Origin: Rachicladosporium sp. CCFEE 5018
Lineage: Eukaryota > Ascomycota > Dothideomycetes > Cladosporiales > Cladosporiaceae
Assembly: GCA_002077045.2 (NCBI GenBank)
Contig: KZ111144.1
Location: forward strand, 1,673,709 to 1,737,708
Direction: 5' to 3'
DNA length: 64,000 nucleotides
The notes beneath the pieces are model-generated. The model ran no database searches and was not told the DNA's origin. It was given only the letters and a program-made list of their open reading frames with translations. Position 1 is the first letter of the stretch. Each line of letters starts with the position of its first letter. The position numbers were made by a program, and so were the translations under genes. Positions 32,445 to 43,945 of this stretch are shown here, one piece after another.

Positions 32445-34491
32445 CTATGCCAGCTGCGCTGCCTTCTTCCTGCTCTCCCTCCTCTGCAGCAACCACACTG
32501 TCCAGGTGATCCCGAACTGAGCCACGAATGCACAGCTGCTGAAGATGAAGCCTTTGGTGAAGCGCGGACCATCGACGGCAGGATAGGTAAGATAGGGCAG
32601 CCATGCGTTAAAAGCACGAGAGAGACGTCAGCTCTGTTTCCGATGGTAGGTGTACAGATCGAACTTACTAGCCCATAGCGTTCATCAATCCGAGAACGAT
32701 GGCTCGTTCCTCCGCATCTCCACCGCATATTTCGCTGTTCGCTCAAGTCAGCACCTATCGTCGGCATACCATGTTGCGCTGCACTCACTTTGCCCAACTC
32801 ATACTGATTGGACCGTACGGAACAGCTGCACGACTTATCTCGAAGGCGAACCACTTCAGTCCCGACGGTACGGTCCAGATTGCGAGGACTGTACTGTAGA
32901 AGAGGCCGAAGAAGGTGCTGATGCTCATGATCGCAGGCCGATTACGCCAGTGGTCGGAGAAGATCGCGAAGCCGACCGTAGTGACGAGCTGGACGGCGGA
33001 TTGCGTCGTGGGTATGATGTTGATCAGCTCGATGGAGTACTTCTTCGAGGCCTTGAGCCAGAGGCTGAAAGGGTTCACGCTGCTCGAAGGGCCCTGGGGA
33101 ATTCAGTGATGGTTGTTACGATTTGAGTGCGAGCAATAGACATACTGTGTTGATGAAGATGACATAGAGCCTGGGACCCTCATGGTCAGTCGGGAACAGC
33201 TCACGACGGCTTGATACAGGACTTACACCACAAGTGCATAGACATGCCATCTGCCGAAGATGCGCTTCCACGCGGAACGCCCGAGACGAGTTCGAGGAGC
33301 GCGTCCCACATCAGACATGCGCTTGCGTGCAATCACCCTCTGCTCGATGCTCAGATAGAAGGCGCGGGTGTTTTCTGGAAGATCCGGGATCAGGAACATG
33401 CCCGCTATAGCGATTGGAATGCTGATGACGCCGTCCATGATGAAAAGCCACTGCCATGTTGTCAGCGCAAGGAACCTGGAAGGCTGGGTCATCAATATCA
33501 GCGGACCTTCCAGCCCGGCAGGCCACCAGTTCCGTTGAGACCTTTGTATACGCCGGCCTGTAGATACCCGCTGAACATACTGGCCGCCGCCGAACTTGCA
33601 TGAAATACGCAAGCCCGCTTGGCAAGCTCAGAAGGCTTATACCAGGAGCCGAGGATCATGTGCGCAGCCGGGTAGAATATCGACTCGGCCAGACCGACGA
33701 AGAAGCGTATGGCAATGACTTGGTTAGAAGTCGTCACCGCCGCGAGTGAGAAAGTCAAGACCGTCCAGACAAGTTCGCAAGACGGGATCCAGATACTTGG
33801 TCGTACCTTGGTGAGGATGATCTGGCTTGGAATCTGGCCGATGACTGCAAAAGGTGAGCTTTGAGCTGAGTAGATACGGTATGTCATATCGGAGAAGGCC
33901 ACCACGCACCATAGCCTGTGGTCCAAGCAACATCGATCAAGTTGAGTTGATTGGCATTCATAGCAAGGTCCTCCTTCATGCCCGACACGTATGCATTGCT
34001 GATGTTCTGGCGCTTCTGTTCAGTGTGGCGCTCGAAACCCGTCCACAAAGACTATGTTACCGTCTGGTCTAGATTCTTGATGAAGTAACTACCGATACTG
34101 GGTCAGACTTGTCTTCGCCGCCAGGAAAGGATCCCGGAGATACGTACCCGAGACTCAGTATTGTCAATACGCCAACGTCAAGACGCTGCACAAAGCATGT
34201 CTCCTCCTTCGATCGGCCTGGATCATAGTCCCATACCCACGACCACCATGGCACCTTAGGCTTCCCGTCGCCATCGAGAGCTATCTCGGTCGAGACCTCG
34301 GACGGCGCAACCTCATTGACACCAGTACTGTCGATGGAGAGATGCTTCTCCGGAGGAAGCTGCATATGGTCTGTCATACTGAGTTCCAAAGAGTCGCGCT
34401 CGTTCTCGCGATCGTGATGGTTGTGTTGTAGCAGAGGGACCGAATCAGGTGAGCGCTGTTGCGTGGAGCTACCAGCAGCGAAGTCGCGCAT
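32445..34491 (-). CDS. MFS permease, vitamin/pantothenate-allantoate (ACS) type, with a damaged splice acceptor
   Basis: Nine exons on the minus strand: 34491-34148, 34088-34061, 34006-33910, 33844-33507, 33450-33227, 33170-33146, 33093-32789, 32734-32669, 32616-32445. This gives 532 residues in one frame. Family sequence is continuous: GYFIKNLDQTNISNAYVSGM, WTTGYVIGQIPSQ, WLFIMDGVISIPIAIAG, YVIFINT, AEERAIVLGLMNAMG. These match the anion:cation symporter group (Liz1/Fen2/Dal5/Tna1-like) with 12 membrane segments. The substrate is probably a carboxylated vitamin or allantoate, but cannot be fixed. Oddity: intron 8 (32617-32668) has a good GTAAGT donor and CTGAC branch but ends in CG, not AG, exactly where the frame requires the join. 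If real, the last exon would be mis-spliced and the C-terminal ~57 residues lost. Confidence 0.82.
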
Positions 34492-35245
34492 TGAGTTCTA
34501 CCTGATGATTTCTGCAAAACCTCACGTGCTGACACCCTCGCACGCAATCCACCACTCCGACTAGGCACCCTGCAGATCATGCATTGGGCTTTCGCCGTGA
34601 ATCATGCGAGACCCGTGTCGATGGCGCCGGCCGAGCCCAAAAACCTTTGGAACCTTGCCGTCTTGTTGGACGTTGTCAGGCTTATCTCTACTGCTTCGTA
34701 AGCCTATGTAGCCATGTTAGGGCTTGCTCAGACCATGTGCCAGCATATACTCTGATCGAGACGCAACGTGCTCCGGGTGGGCCATGAGGTGATCGACGGT
34801 AAACCTATGCGAGCACTGCTAGGCGGAGTGCGACACATTGCCATCAATGCCGCAGGTGTGCCGGCGGTGTCCAGCAGAGCACCGGCCTGCCATTGGCTGA
34901 GATATGGATGAGGTCGCAAGGTCTTGGCGTTGTAGTATTGCGAATTGAGGAGGCAGATGGCGTGATGCAAGAGCTCGTACACCACCGCACTAACTCAATA
35001 CGACTCTGCCCCACAGCCTCCACGTGCGCCAATGATGCCGAAGATCATACACCAGTCCATGCATGAATGCTGATCAATGTGGTGGAAGACCGTGTAACTG
35101 GAGTAAAGAAAGGCTAGACGTATATAAGGGAACAATACTCCAGGGCCAACCTCGAGAAGACATGGCTCCCATGCACTAAGCAGCAAGAATAGTCAAATAC
35201 CTCCAGTCTACAGTATCGTCCCTAGTCGAGCATTTATAAACCTCA
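34492..35245. other. Divergent intergenic region between MFS permease and TauD gene
   Basis: No gene seen. It contains a TATA box for the TauD gene at 35121. Confidence 0.5.
35121..35127 (+). promoter_or_regulatory. Probable TATA box of the TauD-like gene
   Basis: TATATAA in the context ACGTATATAAGGG, 119 bp before the ATG at 35246. Confidence 0.45.
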
Positions 35246-36558
35246 ATGGCACCAAGCGCCATCATCCCAGAATTCGTCGACGTTGTCCCTTAAAAGAAGG
35301 ACACGTTGGGTTTTCCAGGACCTGCTCATGCCAGGCTGGAGAAGGCTGGAGTCGATCTGAGCAAGGGCTGTCCAGTGAGTTGTGCATGAGTCTGATCTTC
35401 ATCCCATCGCTTATGCCGAAGCCAGTATCGTCCAGCTCGCCCACTATACCTTCAAGATGTCTACGCTCTCCGTGACTACGACCGCGAGTATACTGATGCC
35501 GGCACACGAGCAGACCCGAAGAAGCAAGCACTGTTCTCGGCAGCTAAGGAAGTCAAGCACCTGACCGCGCACGTTGGCACTGAGATCGTTGGCTTGCAGC
35601 TCAAAACCCTCACAGACCAGCAGAAGGACGAGCTGGCCTTGTTGATTGGAGAGCGGCGTGTAGTCTTCTTCCGAGATCAAGATTTGAGTACGTGTAATCG
35701 ATGAGCTACAGCGTCAGCAGCTTCGCTCTCTTAAAAACTTGAGCCCGAACACTGACACTGCCAGGTCCTAAGAAGCAGCTTGAGCTTGGTGAGTACTGGG
35801 GTGAGATCGGGGTGCATCCTCAAGTCCCGCATGTGCCAGGTCTACCAGGCACCAGCGTGATCTGGCCGGACATCTTCAAGGCCGACTTTGGCGCAAGCTT
35901 TCGGAAGCCAGTAGGTACTCAGAACCGGCATACGGTTCTGGTGCACGAGAGGCAGCCAGCAGGCATCACGCATCTGCACAATGACACTGTGCCTACTATC
36001 GGTGGCGATACCTTGTGGTCCAGTGGCTATTCTGCGTACGAGGTGGGTCTCTGCACAGGTCTATAAGATGACTCAATGGCTGACAATTGCCAGAAACTAT
36101 CGCCCGAGTTCAGGAAGATCATCGATGGTCGTAGCGCAGTATTTCGTAGCGCACACGCTTACATCGATCGCGAGAATCTCAACGCTGGTCCAAAGTACAT
36201 CGAGCGCACGCATCCGATCGTACGGGTGCATCCCGCAACAGGCTGGAAGAGTCTGTTCGTCAATCGTGCCATGACTGATCGCATTGTCGGCCTCGACAAA
36301 GCAGAGAGCGATGTGATTCTGGGATACCTCTTCAAGGTGTATGAGTCCAATGTTGACATCCAGGTGCACTTCAAGTGGACGCCCGGCTCCAGCGCTCTGT
36401 GGGACAACAGGGTTACGATGCACAATGCCTCGTACGACTATGGCGGACTCGAACCAAGGCACGGCACGCGTGTGGTCAGCTTAGCCGAGAAGCCATTGTT
36501 CAAGGCAGATGCGCCGACCAGACGTCAGGCTCTGGGTCTTGCGGGAGAAGATGACTGA
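35246..36558 (+). CDS. TauD/TfdA-type Fe(II)/2-oxoglutarate dioxygenase with premature stop
   Basis: Exons 35246-35374, 35426-35696, 35765-36042, 36094-36558 (introns 51, 68, 51 bp). The frame codes for a fungal alpha-ketoglutarate dioxygenase of the sulfonate/taurine group: LGFPGPAHARLEKAG, PLYLQDVYALRDYDREY, RRVVFFRDQDLS. The iron site is HLHNDT (H-x-D), a distal His lies in WDNRVTMHNAS, and the 2-oxoglutarate Arg in HGTRVVSLAE. Family knowledge: these enzymes release sulfite from sulfonates or act on other small acids. Oddity: codon 16 is TAA (35291-35293), in the same frame, between MAPSAIIPEFVDVVP and KKDTLGFPG, which are both normal family sequence. No plausible intron removes it. Either the gene is newly broken, or the base is wrong, or translation starts downstream. 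Confidence 0.8.
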
Positions 36559-37438
36559 GGGAAATTGTACTTCTCTGTACTAGCGAATGACACATTCGCA
36601 TAAATCAGGAGTTTCGCCAGCGTATCGCGGGTAGAGGCTAGTCAGGCGAGTCGCCTGTAAGGATAACCAGTGCCTAATCGTACGCGCAAACGTCGCGATC
36701 TCATTGCTTCATGAATCAGACCTTTGCACTATAGCGTTCGATGTCGCCGTACCTACGCTCTCTCGAAAGTCTGAAGTTCTCTCGTGCAGCTATCGACTGT
36801 ACTCCAGTACAAAGAGTTCGGTTCAGCACCGTAGGAAAATGTGCACACTCGTGGCCGAGCAACGTTGCTTTTCGTTGATGGCTTAGCAGCAGAAAAAGGA
36901 GAGCGGCGCAGTCGACCATTGCAGATGAGACCGTCACCCCTTAGAAGAGCGAAGGTTGCAACAATGGTCTGCTCAGCAGTCAGTCGGGAACTGACCATCA
37001 CTCATCGTGTGAGTCTGGGCAGCCTTGCTAGTGTATACGGGGCGCCTCGGACTCGCGGCAATACAATATTAGAGGATGTTGTGTAGAGAGCAGAGTGATG
37101 AAGTTTGGCCGACTATATTCACTCTGGGCCAGCCGACTTCCACTAGCGCCCGTTCTACTGTTGCGAATCAGAGTGCATTGCCAGTCGAGCCAGATTTGCA
37201 CATGCCGGTTCGCACCACGAGCGCATGTCAACGCTCACCAGGACGCTTCCACGAACGAGATAAGCAGTGCAGCCCTAAAGGTCGTGGCGCAGCGGTGAAA
37301 GCGACATACTAGACGTTGAGTTCATCTCTTACCTTCCCTTCCAATTCGCGTGTTCTCATCCATCCTCTCCCTGCCCCGTACATCACAAGAGCCAGACAGA
37401 TCACGTCCTCTGAGCGTAGCACTTCAAGGTCTGCGAGC
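36559..37438. other. Intergenic, about 0.9 kb
   Basis: No supported coding or RNA gene. Confidence 0.5.
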
Positions 37439-38125
37439 ATGGCAGCAAAGCACAAGGACGACAAGCAGATTGAGCTGGCCAAGAAGCTCAATCATGTCCC
37501 ATGGTCGGACGAGTACGAGAAGATGATATCAGGCATGCTTTACAATTCATTCGTCCCAGAACTCTCAGCAGCTCGCTTCAAGGCCCGGAGATGGTGCCAC
37601 GAGTACAATACTACATTCCCGGACAATCCCGACGCAGACTTTGACAGTCTGCTGAAGAGCCGCATGGTGGAGCTCCGGAAGCTACTCGGCCACGTGGAGG
37701 GCGAGGAGGTCTTTATTGAGCCTCCCTTCCGCGTGGACTACGGCTGCAACATCAGCCTGGGTGAGCACTTCTACGCCAACTTCAATCTCACTATACTGGA
37801 TTGCGGACTGGTGACGATCGGTAAGAATGTGATGTTTGGACCGAATGTAAGCATCTTCGCTGCGACGCACGAGGTGGAAGTCCAGAGTCGAAGGGATAAC
37901 GTTGAGTACGCGAAGCCGGTCGTTATTGGGGATGACTGTTGGGTTGGTGGCCACGCCGTGATCATGCCTGGAGTCACTGTAGGGAAAGGCTGCACAATTG
38001 GCGCGTCAAGCGTGGTCACTCATGACATTCCGGACTGGAGCGTCGCTATGGGAGTGCCCGCAAGAGTCGTGAAGAAAGTTGCGCCCATCAAAGATGAGGC
38101 ATCGAGGTATGAGACCGGTGGTTGA
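37439..38125 (+). CDS. Hexapeptide-repeat O-acetyltransferase (maltose/galactoside acetyltransferase type)
   Basis: 228 residues, one exon. The N-terminus is the Maa-type helical cap (MISGMLYNSFVPELSAARF, RARRWCHEYN-like). It is followed by the left-handed beta-helix of hexapeptide repeats (VTIGKNVMFGPNVSIFAATH, VVIGDDCWVGGHAVIMPGVT, VGKGCTIGASSVV) with the catalytic His in AATHEVE. The end GVPARVVKKV is typical. Family knowledge: LacA/Maa/NodL enzymes transfer acetyl from acetyl-CoA to sugar hydroxyls; the acceptor is unknown here. The first ATG is 37439; the frame is open upstream, but without an ATG. Confidence 0.9.
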   Translation: MAAKHKDDKQIELAKKLNHVPWSDEYEKMISGMLYNSFVPELSAARFKARRWCHEYNTTFPDNPDADFDSLLKSRMVELRKLLGHVEGEEVFIEPPFRVDYGCNISLGEHFYANFNLTILDCGLVTIGKNVMFGPNVSIFAATHEVEVQSRRDNVEYAKPVVIGDDCWVGGHAVIMPGVTVGKGCTIGASSVVTHDIPDWSVAMGVPARVVKKVAPIKDEASRYETGG

Positions 38126-38399
38126 TACGATTTTGTTGCTACGTGCGAAGGGACGGCTTCCACTGTTATCCTACCGATTGCGAAAGGGCCCATGCGGCAT
38201 GCAGAGACCTGCGAAGAGGTAGTATAAGTCGCATTCAGCATCAACTTGGCTTCTGTTCGACTCGCGCCCAGTGTTCTTTTCACCAAAGCTTCTTCCATGC
38301 ATCTGTTCTTCGCATTGTCCCTCTCAACTCACATTCGGAAGCGCGTCCTCAAAGATCTCGCAACGCTTTCTAGGTGCACTGTAAATGGGCTGCCAACTC

Positions 38400-41335
38400 T
38401 GAAACCCTTATCCTTTCAGGATCGACCGCATTGTCGTCACCGGAGATTGGTCGGTACACTTCTGTGGAGTGGCGAAGAGGACCTCGATCCTGAGCCATCT
38501 GGAGGGACCAACGCAGCATCTCGAGGATCGTGGCATGCTCTACCGCCTTGAAGGATGATCCCTCTATTCCGTTCGCCTTTAGTCTCGTTACCTCACGTGG
38601 AAGCTATGACTACGCTCCATGTTCCGGCGGCGAAGACGAGCTCAGTTTCCGACTCTCTGGAGGGACCAGCACGGAACCTTAGCGACTCGAGGCTCTTCTG
38701 CAGCCGCAAACTATCGTCCCTCTGGTTTACTCGGGTGTGACTGGGTTACGATGCCATCGACTCTCGGTCAGTGCAGATCTTTGTGACGACTACGACCTCA
38801 ATGCTGAACGATCTGGAGGGATCATCGTCACACACTAGCGACCGACGTTTGCTCTACAGCCCCGAACGAAAGCCCCTCTGTTCTGCTCGTGCTTATCTTC
38901 GCTAGATGTCGTTCACTCTGGGCCGAGTGCAGCCCTAGACAAGGAAGATGACCTCAAATCTGAATCATCTGGAGGGACTAACGTCACCTATCAGCGTTCA
39001 ACTGCTGCGCTACAGCCTTGATTCATAGTCCCTCTGTTTCCTCCGCTTTTAACCTCACCGTGGCCCCGAGACAAGGCGGATACATTCGGGCTTTCGAGGG
39101 CAATGATATACCTCGAATCTCAAACATCTGGAGGGGTCAATGTGTGATACTCAGAATCAGATGTTCCTCTACAGCCGCGAACAATAATCCCTCTGTTTCA
39201 TTCGCATCTGGCTTCATCGTCGCTCCCGGCTATCCGGAGGAGTAGCGACGATAAGGTCAAATGCTGGTCATCTGGAGGGTTTAGTATCGTCGTCCGTCGA
39301 GCCCGGAGGGCTCCTATACCTCTGACATTATCCCTCTGTTTGATCCAGGTGTGTTGTTGCCGCCTCGTCTGCCAAAATTTGCTTTGTAGGATACCCGTTA
39401 ACGCGGCGATTCTTGCTCATCTGAAGGCTTATTATCTTCTCGTGGCTGGCAGTCGTGGTACTTGTGCCCTGTAGCACGACTGTTCGCTCGACAGGTAATG
39501 GGCCTCTTCGCACCGCCACAAGATTTGCCTTATCCCGCGAGGGTGACGATGAGGGCGTTGTTGATCATCTGGAGTGACGCTGATGGCATTGAGGATTTCT
39601 GCCCGGGCTATAGGAGGATCTGACACACTCCCTCTATTTGGTTCAGGTCTGGTTTCGTCGCCGCCGGCGCGCAAAATGACATACGCTGGGGGGCGAAGAC
39701 TCGGTAACAGCTGAATTATCTGCAGGGCTTATGGTTGCGATGAGAGCAGGTAGCTGGCTGCGTTGGAAGTTGCAGTATTTCCTTTTCTTCCTCCGGATTT
39801 GACTTCATCGCCTTTGCCGCTTTATATTGCCGACCTTCCGCGGGCGACGGTGAGGTCAACCTGGATACTCTGGAGGGATCGTTGTAGCAATGAGAGAAGA
39901 TGGTTGTGTTGTCGAGGGTACAGCAACGGTCCCTTTGTTTCGTTTAGGTCTGGCCTCATCGCCTTCGCCACTCGATCTTACCCACCTCTCGCTGGCGGCC
40001 GCGAGGTCAACCTTCAGCTCTCTGAGGGATCATGACATTGATAGGATAATGACCCGTGACAATCGGACCTCTAGCGATGATCCCTCTGTTCCTGCCGGTC
40101 TGACCTCATCGCCTCTACTGGTCGATTTAATCTTACCTCGGACGAGCGACGGCGAGGTTGATCTCCGACCTTTTGGGGGGTTATGACGGGAATGAAACTA
40201 GATATCCGATTTGTCGGTTATGCTGCAGTGGTCCCTCTGTTTCGTCTGGGATTGATCTTACGGCCTCTATCGCTCGATCTTACCGGGACGTACTTTTGGC
40301 GGGCGACGGTGAGGTCAAACCCTTCATTTTGAGGGACCGTGACGGTAGTAGGACCTCACGTTCGAATAGTTCAAGATGTAGCGATGATCCCTCTATTTCA
40401 TCGAGCGTAAACTCGCTGGCTACCCTGCGGAAGAAGATTTACTACCTACCCATCTACGCAAAGACGACCGCAGTCCACGATCATCTGGAGGGATCATCAC
40501 TGATACCGAAGTAGTGTAGTCGCCTACTAGTCCTGCCAGGATGATCCCTTCAGATTCGCCACATGCTGTCGTCTTGCGTAGTCGCACCGAAGAAATACTT
40601 CGTCAACCAACTTGTGGCGACGGCAGCGTATCTGAATTCTTTGGAGGGATCATCATGGAAGCCGAGCAAGGGACACAGTGTTCTACACAATACATAGTCC
40701 CTCTAGATTAGCCGCAAGACGCTGCTTTGTACGATCGGACCGAAGACGGACTTCAACAGGCCCCCTCGACGACGGCGACAGCGTGTCCAGACGATCTAGA
40801 GGGATCATTACGGCATCCCCATGATAAGATAGCGCTCTTCACGCATGGATAATGGACGCTCCAGATCGCTTGACTCCGACGTCGCTGTCTTCGCCACCAA
40901 GATGTGTACAGCCCTCCGAAGCTGTGACAAGACCGTGCCCCAACAATCTGGAGGGACCATCGTATCCTGAAGATCGTTGCGACGTGTTCTGCACACATAA
41001 GCGACAATCCCTCCAGATCGCCGAAATTTACGCTCGATCCCATCACCGCCGAAATGCATGTAGCCCCCCGACACGACGACAATAGCATGTCCCGATCGTC
41101 TAGAGGGACCATTATGGCTTCCGAAATAGAAGGTAATGCGTTCAATGCGCAAGAGATCATCCCTCCAGATTGCTGGAATATGACCTCGCTGTCCCTACCG
41201 CGGACTTGTGTGTAGCCCTTCGAAGCGACGGCAGCAGCATTTCATGGCCATCCGGAGGGATCTTCATGGCATTAGAATCGCAGATGCGGGTTCTTGAAGC
41301 GCAAGGGTTGGTCCCTTCAGATGAATGAAGCGGTG
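38400..41335. repeat. Degenerate ~153-bp satellite array with dyad-symmetric units, about 19 copies
   Basis: The core TCTGGAGGGA(T/C)CAT recurs at about 38498, 38656, 38812, 38968, 39127, 39271, 39420, 39568, 39719, 39868, 40021, 40172, 40328, 40484, 40639, 40795, 40947, 41099 and 41251, a mean step of 153 bp. About 60-66 bp after each core lies its reverse complement, ATGATCCCTC(T/C)-. In the left two thirds the interval between an inverse core and the next core carries further arms (GACCTCATCGCC and GGCGACGGTGAGGTCAA), so a unit can fold as a long imperfect hairpin. From about 40.5 kb the inverse core changes from CCCTCTGTTTC to CCCTCCAGAT, which marks a second subfamily. Open frames inside do not persist between units, so it is taken as non-coding. 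Confidence 0.85.
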
Positions 41336-41666
41336 GTGCCATGTCGAAGCCGCATTATGAATCGCCGAAGCCAGCCCTCGCCACAGGCGGCAACGGCATC
41401 TTGCGGTCAAATGGGCGGCTCATCACGTTACTGGTATCGAGACGACATGCGCGCTGTCATTACGGCAGGGTCGCCGAGGGATATGCGTCACAATCTATGG
41501 GAAGTGCACCACCCCAAGATCACAGGCATCTGATCAGGCACAGGAGATCGGTATACTGCTTCTATAGGTTCTGAGGTACCGTCCTGGCCATACACAGTAA
41601 ATACATCGCTAGCCACATTCAGACAGAGGCGCCCTTTCGTCGTCTATCGTATAGGCTTGCGCCAGA
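41336..41666. other. Intergenic, array edge to receptor gene
   Basis: No gene seen; 3' flank of the rhodopsin-domain gene. Confidence 0.45.
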
Positions 41667-43945
41667 CTAATTAAAACGCGGCATCGTATCCACACTATCA
41701 GGTCTATACACGTCGCTGTTCCAGTCACTCGCCATGCTCTGCGTGTTCAGTCTCGGGGGCGGCATCTCAGCCACCCAATCCATGTAATCCGAGTCCCTCG
41801 CCGGTGCCAATCGAGGGAACGGGTGCCGTGGCTGCAGTGTGGGTGCCACGCCACAGCCTTGTGATGCTATAGGCGAGATACGTCGAGCTGGTTGTGATGC
41901 AGCATTGCGTGAAGGGAGTATCGAGGAGGGATCGTATTCACCCGCCATCACGCCGCCGATAACCGGTGATTCTGGCTCAGTCTCGATCATGCTTGGGGCG
42001 CGGAGGAAGGTTTGGGGGCTCATGGTGTCTCTGTCTGGGGTTTCGTCTTGTCGAGGTCGTGTATTTCGGTCCTTCCATGTGCTCGATCCATGCTGCAAAT
42101 TTGGTGGTCGGCTTCGGCTGCTGCGAGGGTTCTTCCAATTGCGGTCTTCGGCGCTTGGAGATCTGGCTGGGCGAGGCGGTGGGATCTGGCGGACAGGATC
42201 TGGGACACCGATCGCGGAGTCGAGTGCCATGGCTTCCCGCTTAGCAGGTCTAGAGGCCTTGCCGGCAAGTGGTGGAGGTGATCGGCCGGTAGATGGAGCG
42301 CGCTCACGCCGTCGTCGCTCATTAGGTGGCTGCTGAGCATTCGGCAGAACAGCAGGTGGCGGTAATGTAGGTGTCGCCGCTCGCTTCTCCTCCCAGTATA
42401 TCTTTCCCTTCCTTACACTGCCTCGTTGCGTGAATTCGGGGAATGGTCTCTCTTCTGTGGTGACCGTAGCAGTCTTTATCGGTCTCTCCTCCTCCTTGAT
42501 CTCCGTCATTGGCCATGCGCCCGCTGGTGTGGGATTGAACGCCGCGCCTCTGTCCTGAAAGCTTAGGTCCGAGCGCCGTCGTGCCAGGCGGGTAGAGATC
42601 TTCCGGCTGACGCCTTGGGATGTTGTGTCTGTGGAGCTAAGCTGTGAGTGCTTCTGACGACTACCGCCAGTCCCTGAGCCGAGCGCGCGTCGAGTGTTGT
42701 CGAGACAGCACCGAAAGATCGGCCGGACTGTAGCCAGAGAAGCCGCGATGATCGCGATGCCTGCTTCGGCGATAGACCACAGAGTGATCGTGACACCGGT
42801 CTCGAAGAAGTTGGTGACATAGCTGAGGTCCTTGATGTACTTCAACCGAAGCAGAGACACTACGCCACCGATACTGCCCAGTGCCACCACGCCGTACGCG
42901 CTGATCTTTGCACGCTTCGGCATGCTGGCCTTTCGGATCAGAAAGATGGGCAGAATGACTATGACGAGATCCGATACAGCGCTGATGACGCCTGCCGTCA
43001 TATTGACGGGCAGGAGTGTGTTAGGCGACCCTCCGCACTTCCCAGCCAGGGCATTGCGAAGGAAGTACTTGGGGTTCCCGCACTGGGGAATTGTCAGTAC
43101 CCGCGCACTTCCCTACTAACGGATGGAGGTGAACTGACCTGGAATATAGCTGCGAAGAAGTAGTATGTGCCGTAGATGGTCGAGATAGTGAGTGTGACCC
43201 AGACCGTCCACCTCTGCCACTTCTCGATCGCGATGCGCAGGTAGAAGATGCCGAGAGAGATCTTGACTATTACCATGGTGCTCGCATAGAGTGCGAATGT
43301 GGTAATCATGTACTGCATGCATGTCAGCGCCCGAGCCCGAGTTCACACTCCGACACCCACGCTTCTTCCTATAGTCTGGAACGTCTTGTGCTACTAGCAC
43401 GCACACCTTGGCAGTTCTGCTGAGTCCTGCCACCCGAGGAGAATAAATCGCCTACACAAACCCTGGTAGGTTGCGGCTCATGCCTTTGTGTAGTGTGTCG
43501 ATCGACCAGTTATTTGTGCAGATGCGTCTAGCAGTGCTCTAGGAAGACGACATCTGTTTTGGAGAGACTCCTCGGACGTAAGGAAGAGCGGAGGTAGGGA
43601 GACTTACGGTCACGATCGTAGAGATAGTCGCTGGCGTGTTCTGAAGTATCTCCGGACTCCCGAAGCCCATGTCCGATAAGAGAATGTTGAAGGAGCAATA
43701 CAAGGTGAAGGATACCTTGAAATAAAGTCAGCTTCGTGTGGCGGACCATGGCGCGCATAGTAAGCACTCACAGCTGCCAGTAGAAGCACTGCATCATCCC
43801 ATCCGTAACTCTTGACCATAACTGCGCGCACCCAGGTCCGCAGGGACACGCCCAGCCATGCTACGGCCAGGAAGGCGATTGCCACAACGAAGGTCTGGTT
43901 GCCACGGTTCACAGACGTTTTGTGATCATCTCCAGAGGTCGACAT
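41667..43945 (-). CDS. Fungal rhodopsin-domain (PTH11-related type) integral membrane protein
   Basis: Four exons, all phase 0: 43945-43772, 43715-43608, 43312-43139, 43082-41667, giving about 623 residues. Seven hydrophobic helices are visible: TFVVAIAFLAVAWLGVSL, the AVLLLAAVSFTLYCSF region, the YASTMVIVKISLGIFYLRI region, ISTIYGTYYFFAAIF, ISAVSDLVIVILPIFLI, YGVVALGSIGGVVSLLRL, and ITLWSIAEAGIAIIAASL. A CGNP...CGGSPNT extracellular-type loop (two conserved Cys) lies before helix 5. The last ~330 residues are cytoplasmic, disordered, and rich in Pro, Arg and Ser. Family knowledge: a large ascomycete family with GPCR-like topology, mostly unstudied, with some members linked to surface sensing. 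The third intron (43313-43607, 295 bp) is long and could hide a small exon. Confidence 0.85.

Noticed and set aside
37278..37345. tRNA-like A-box (TGGCGCAGCGG) with a weak B-box-like GAGTTCATCTC downstream
   Set aside because: The stems do not pair into a cloverleaf and the B-box misses key bases; I call no tRNA.
39763..40514. Open frames of 90-118 codons inside the satellite array
   Set aside because: Frames are not conserved from unit to unit and match no family; they follow from GC-rich repeat composition.
38400..41335. CRISPR-like array
   Set aside because: Fungal genome, degenerate repeats with inverted orientation and long variable spacers; it does not have identical direct repeats.
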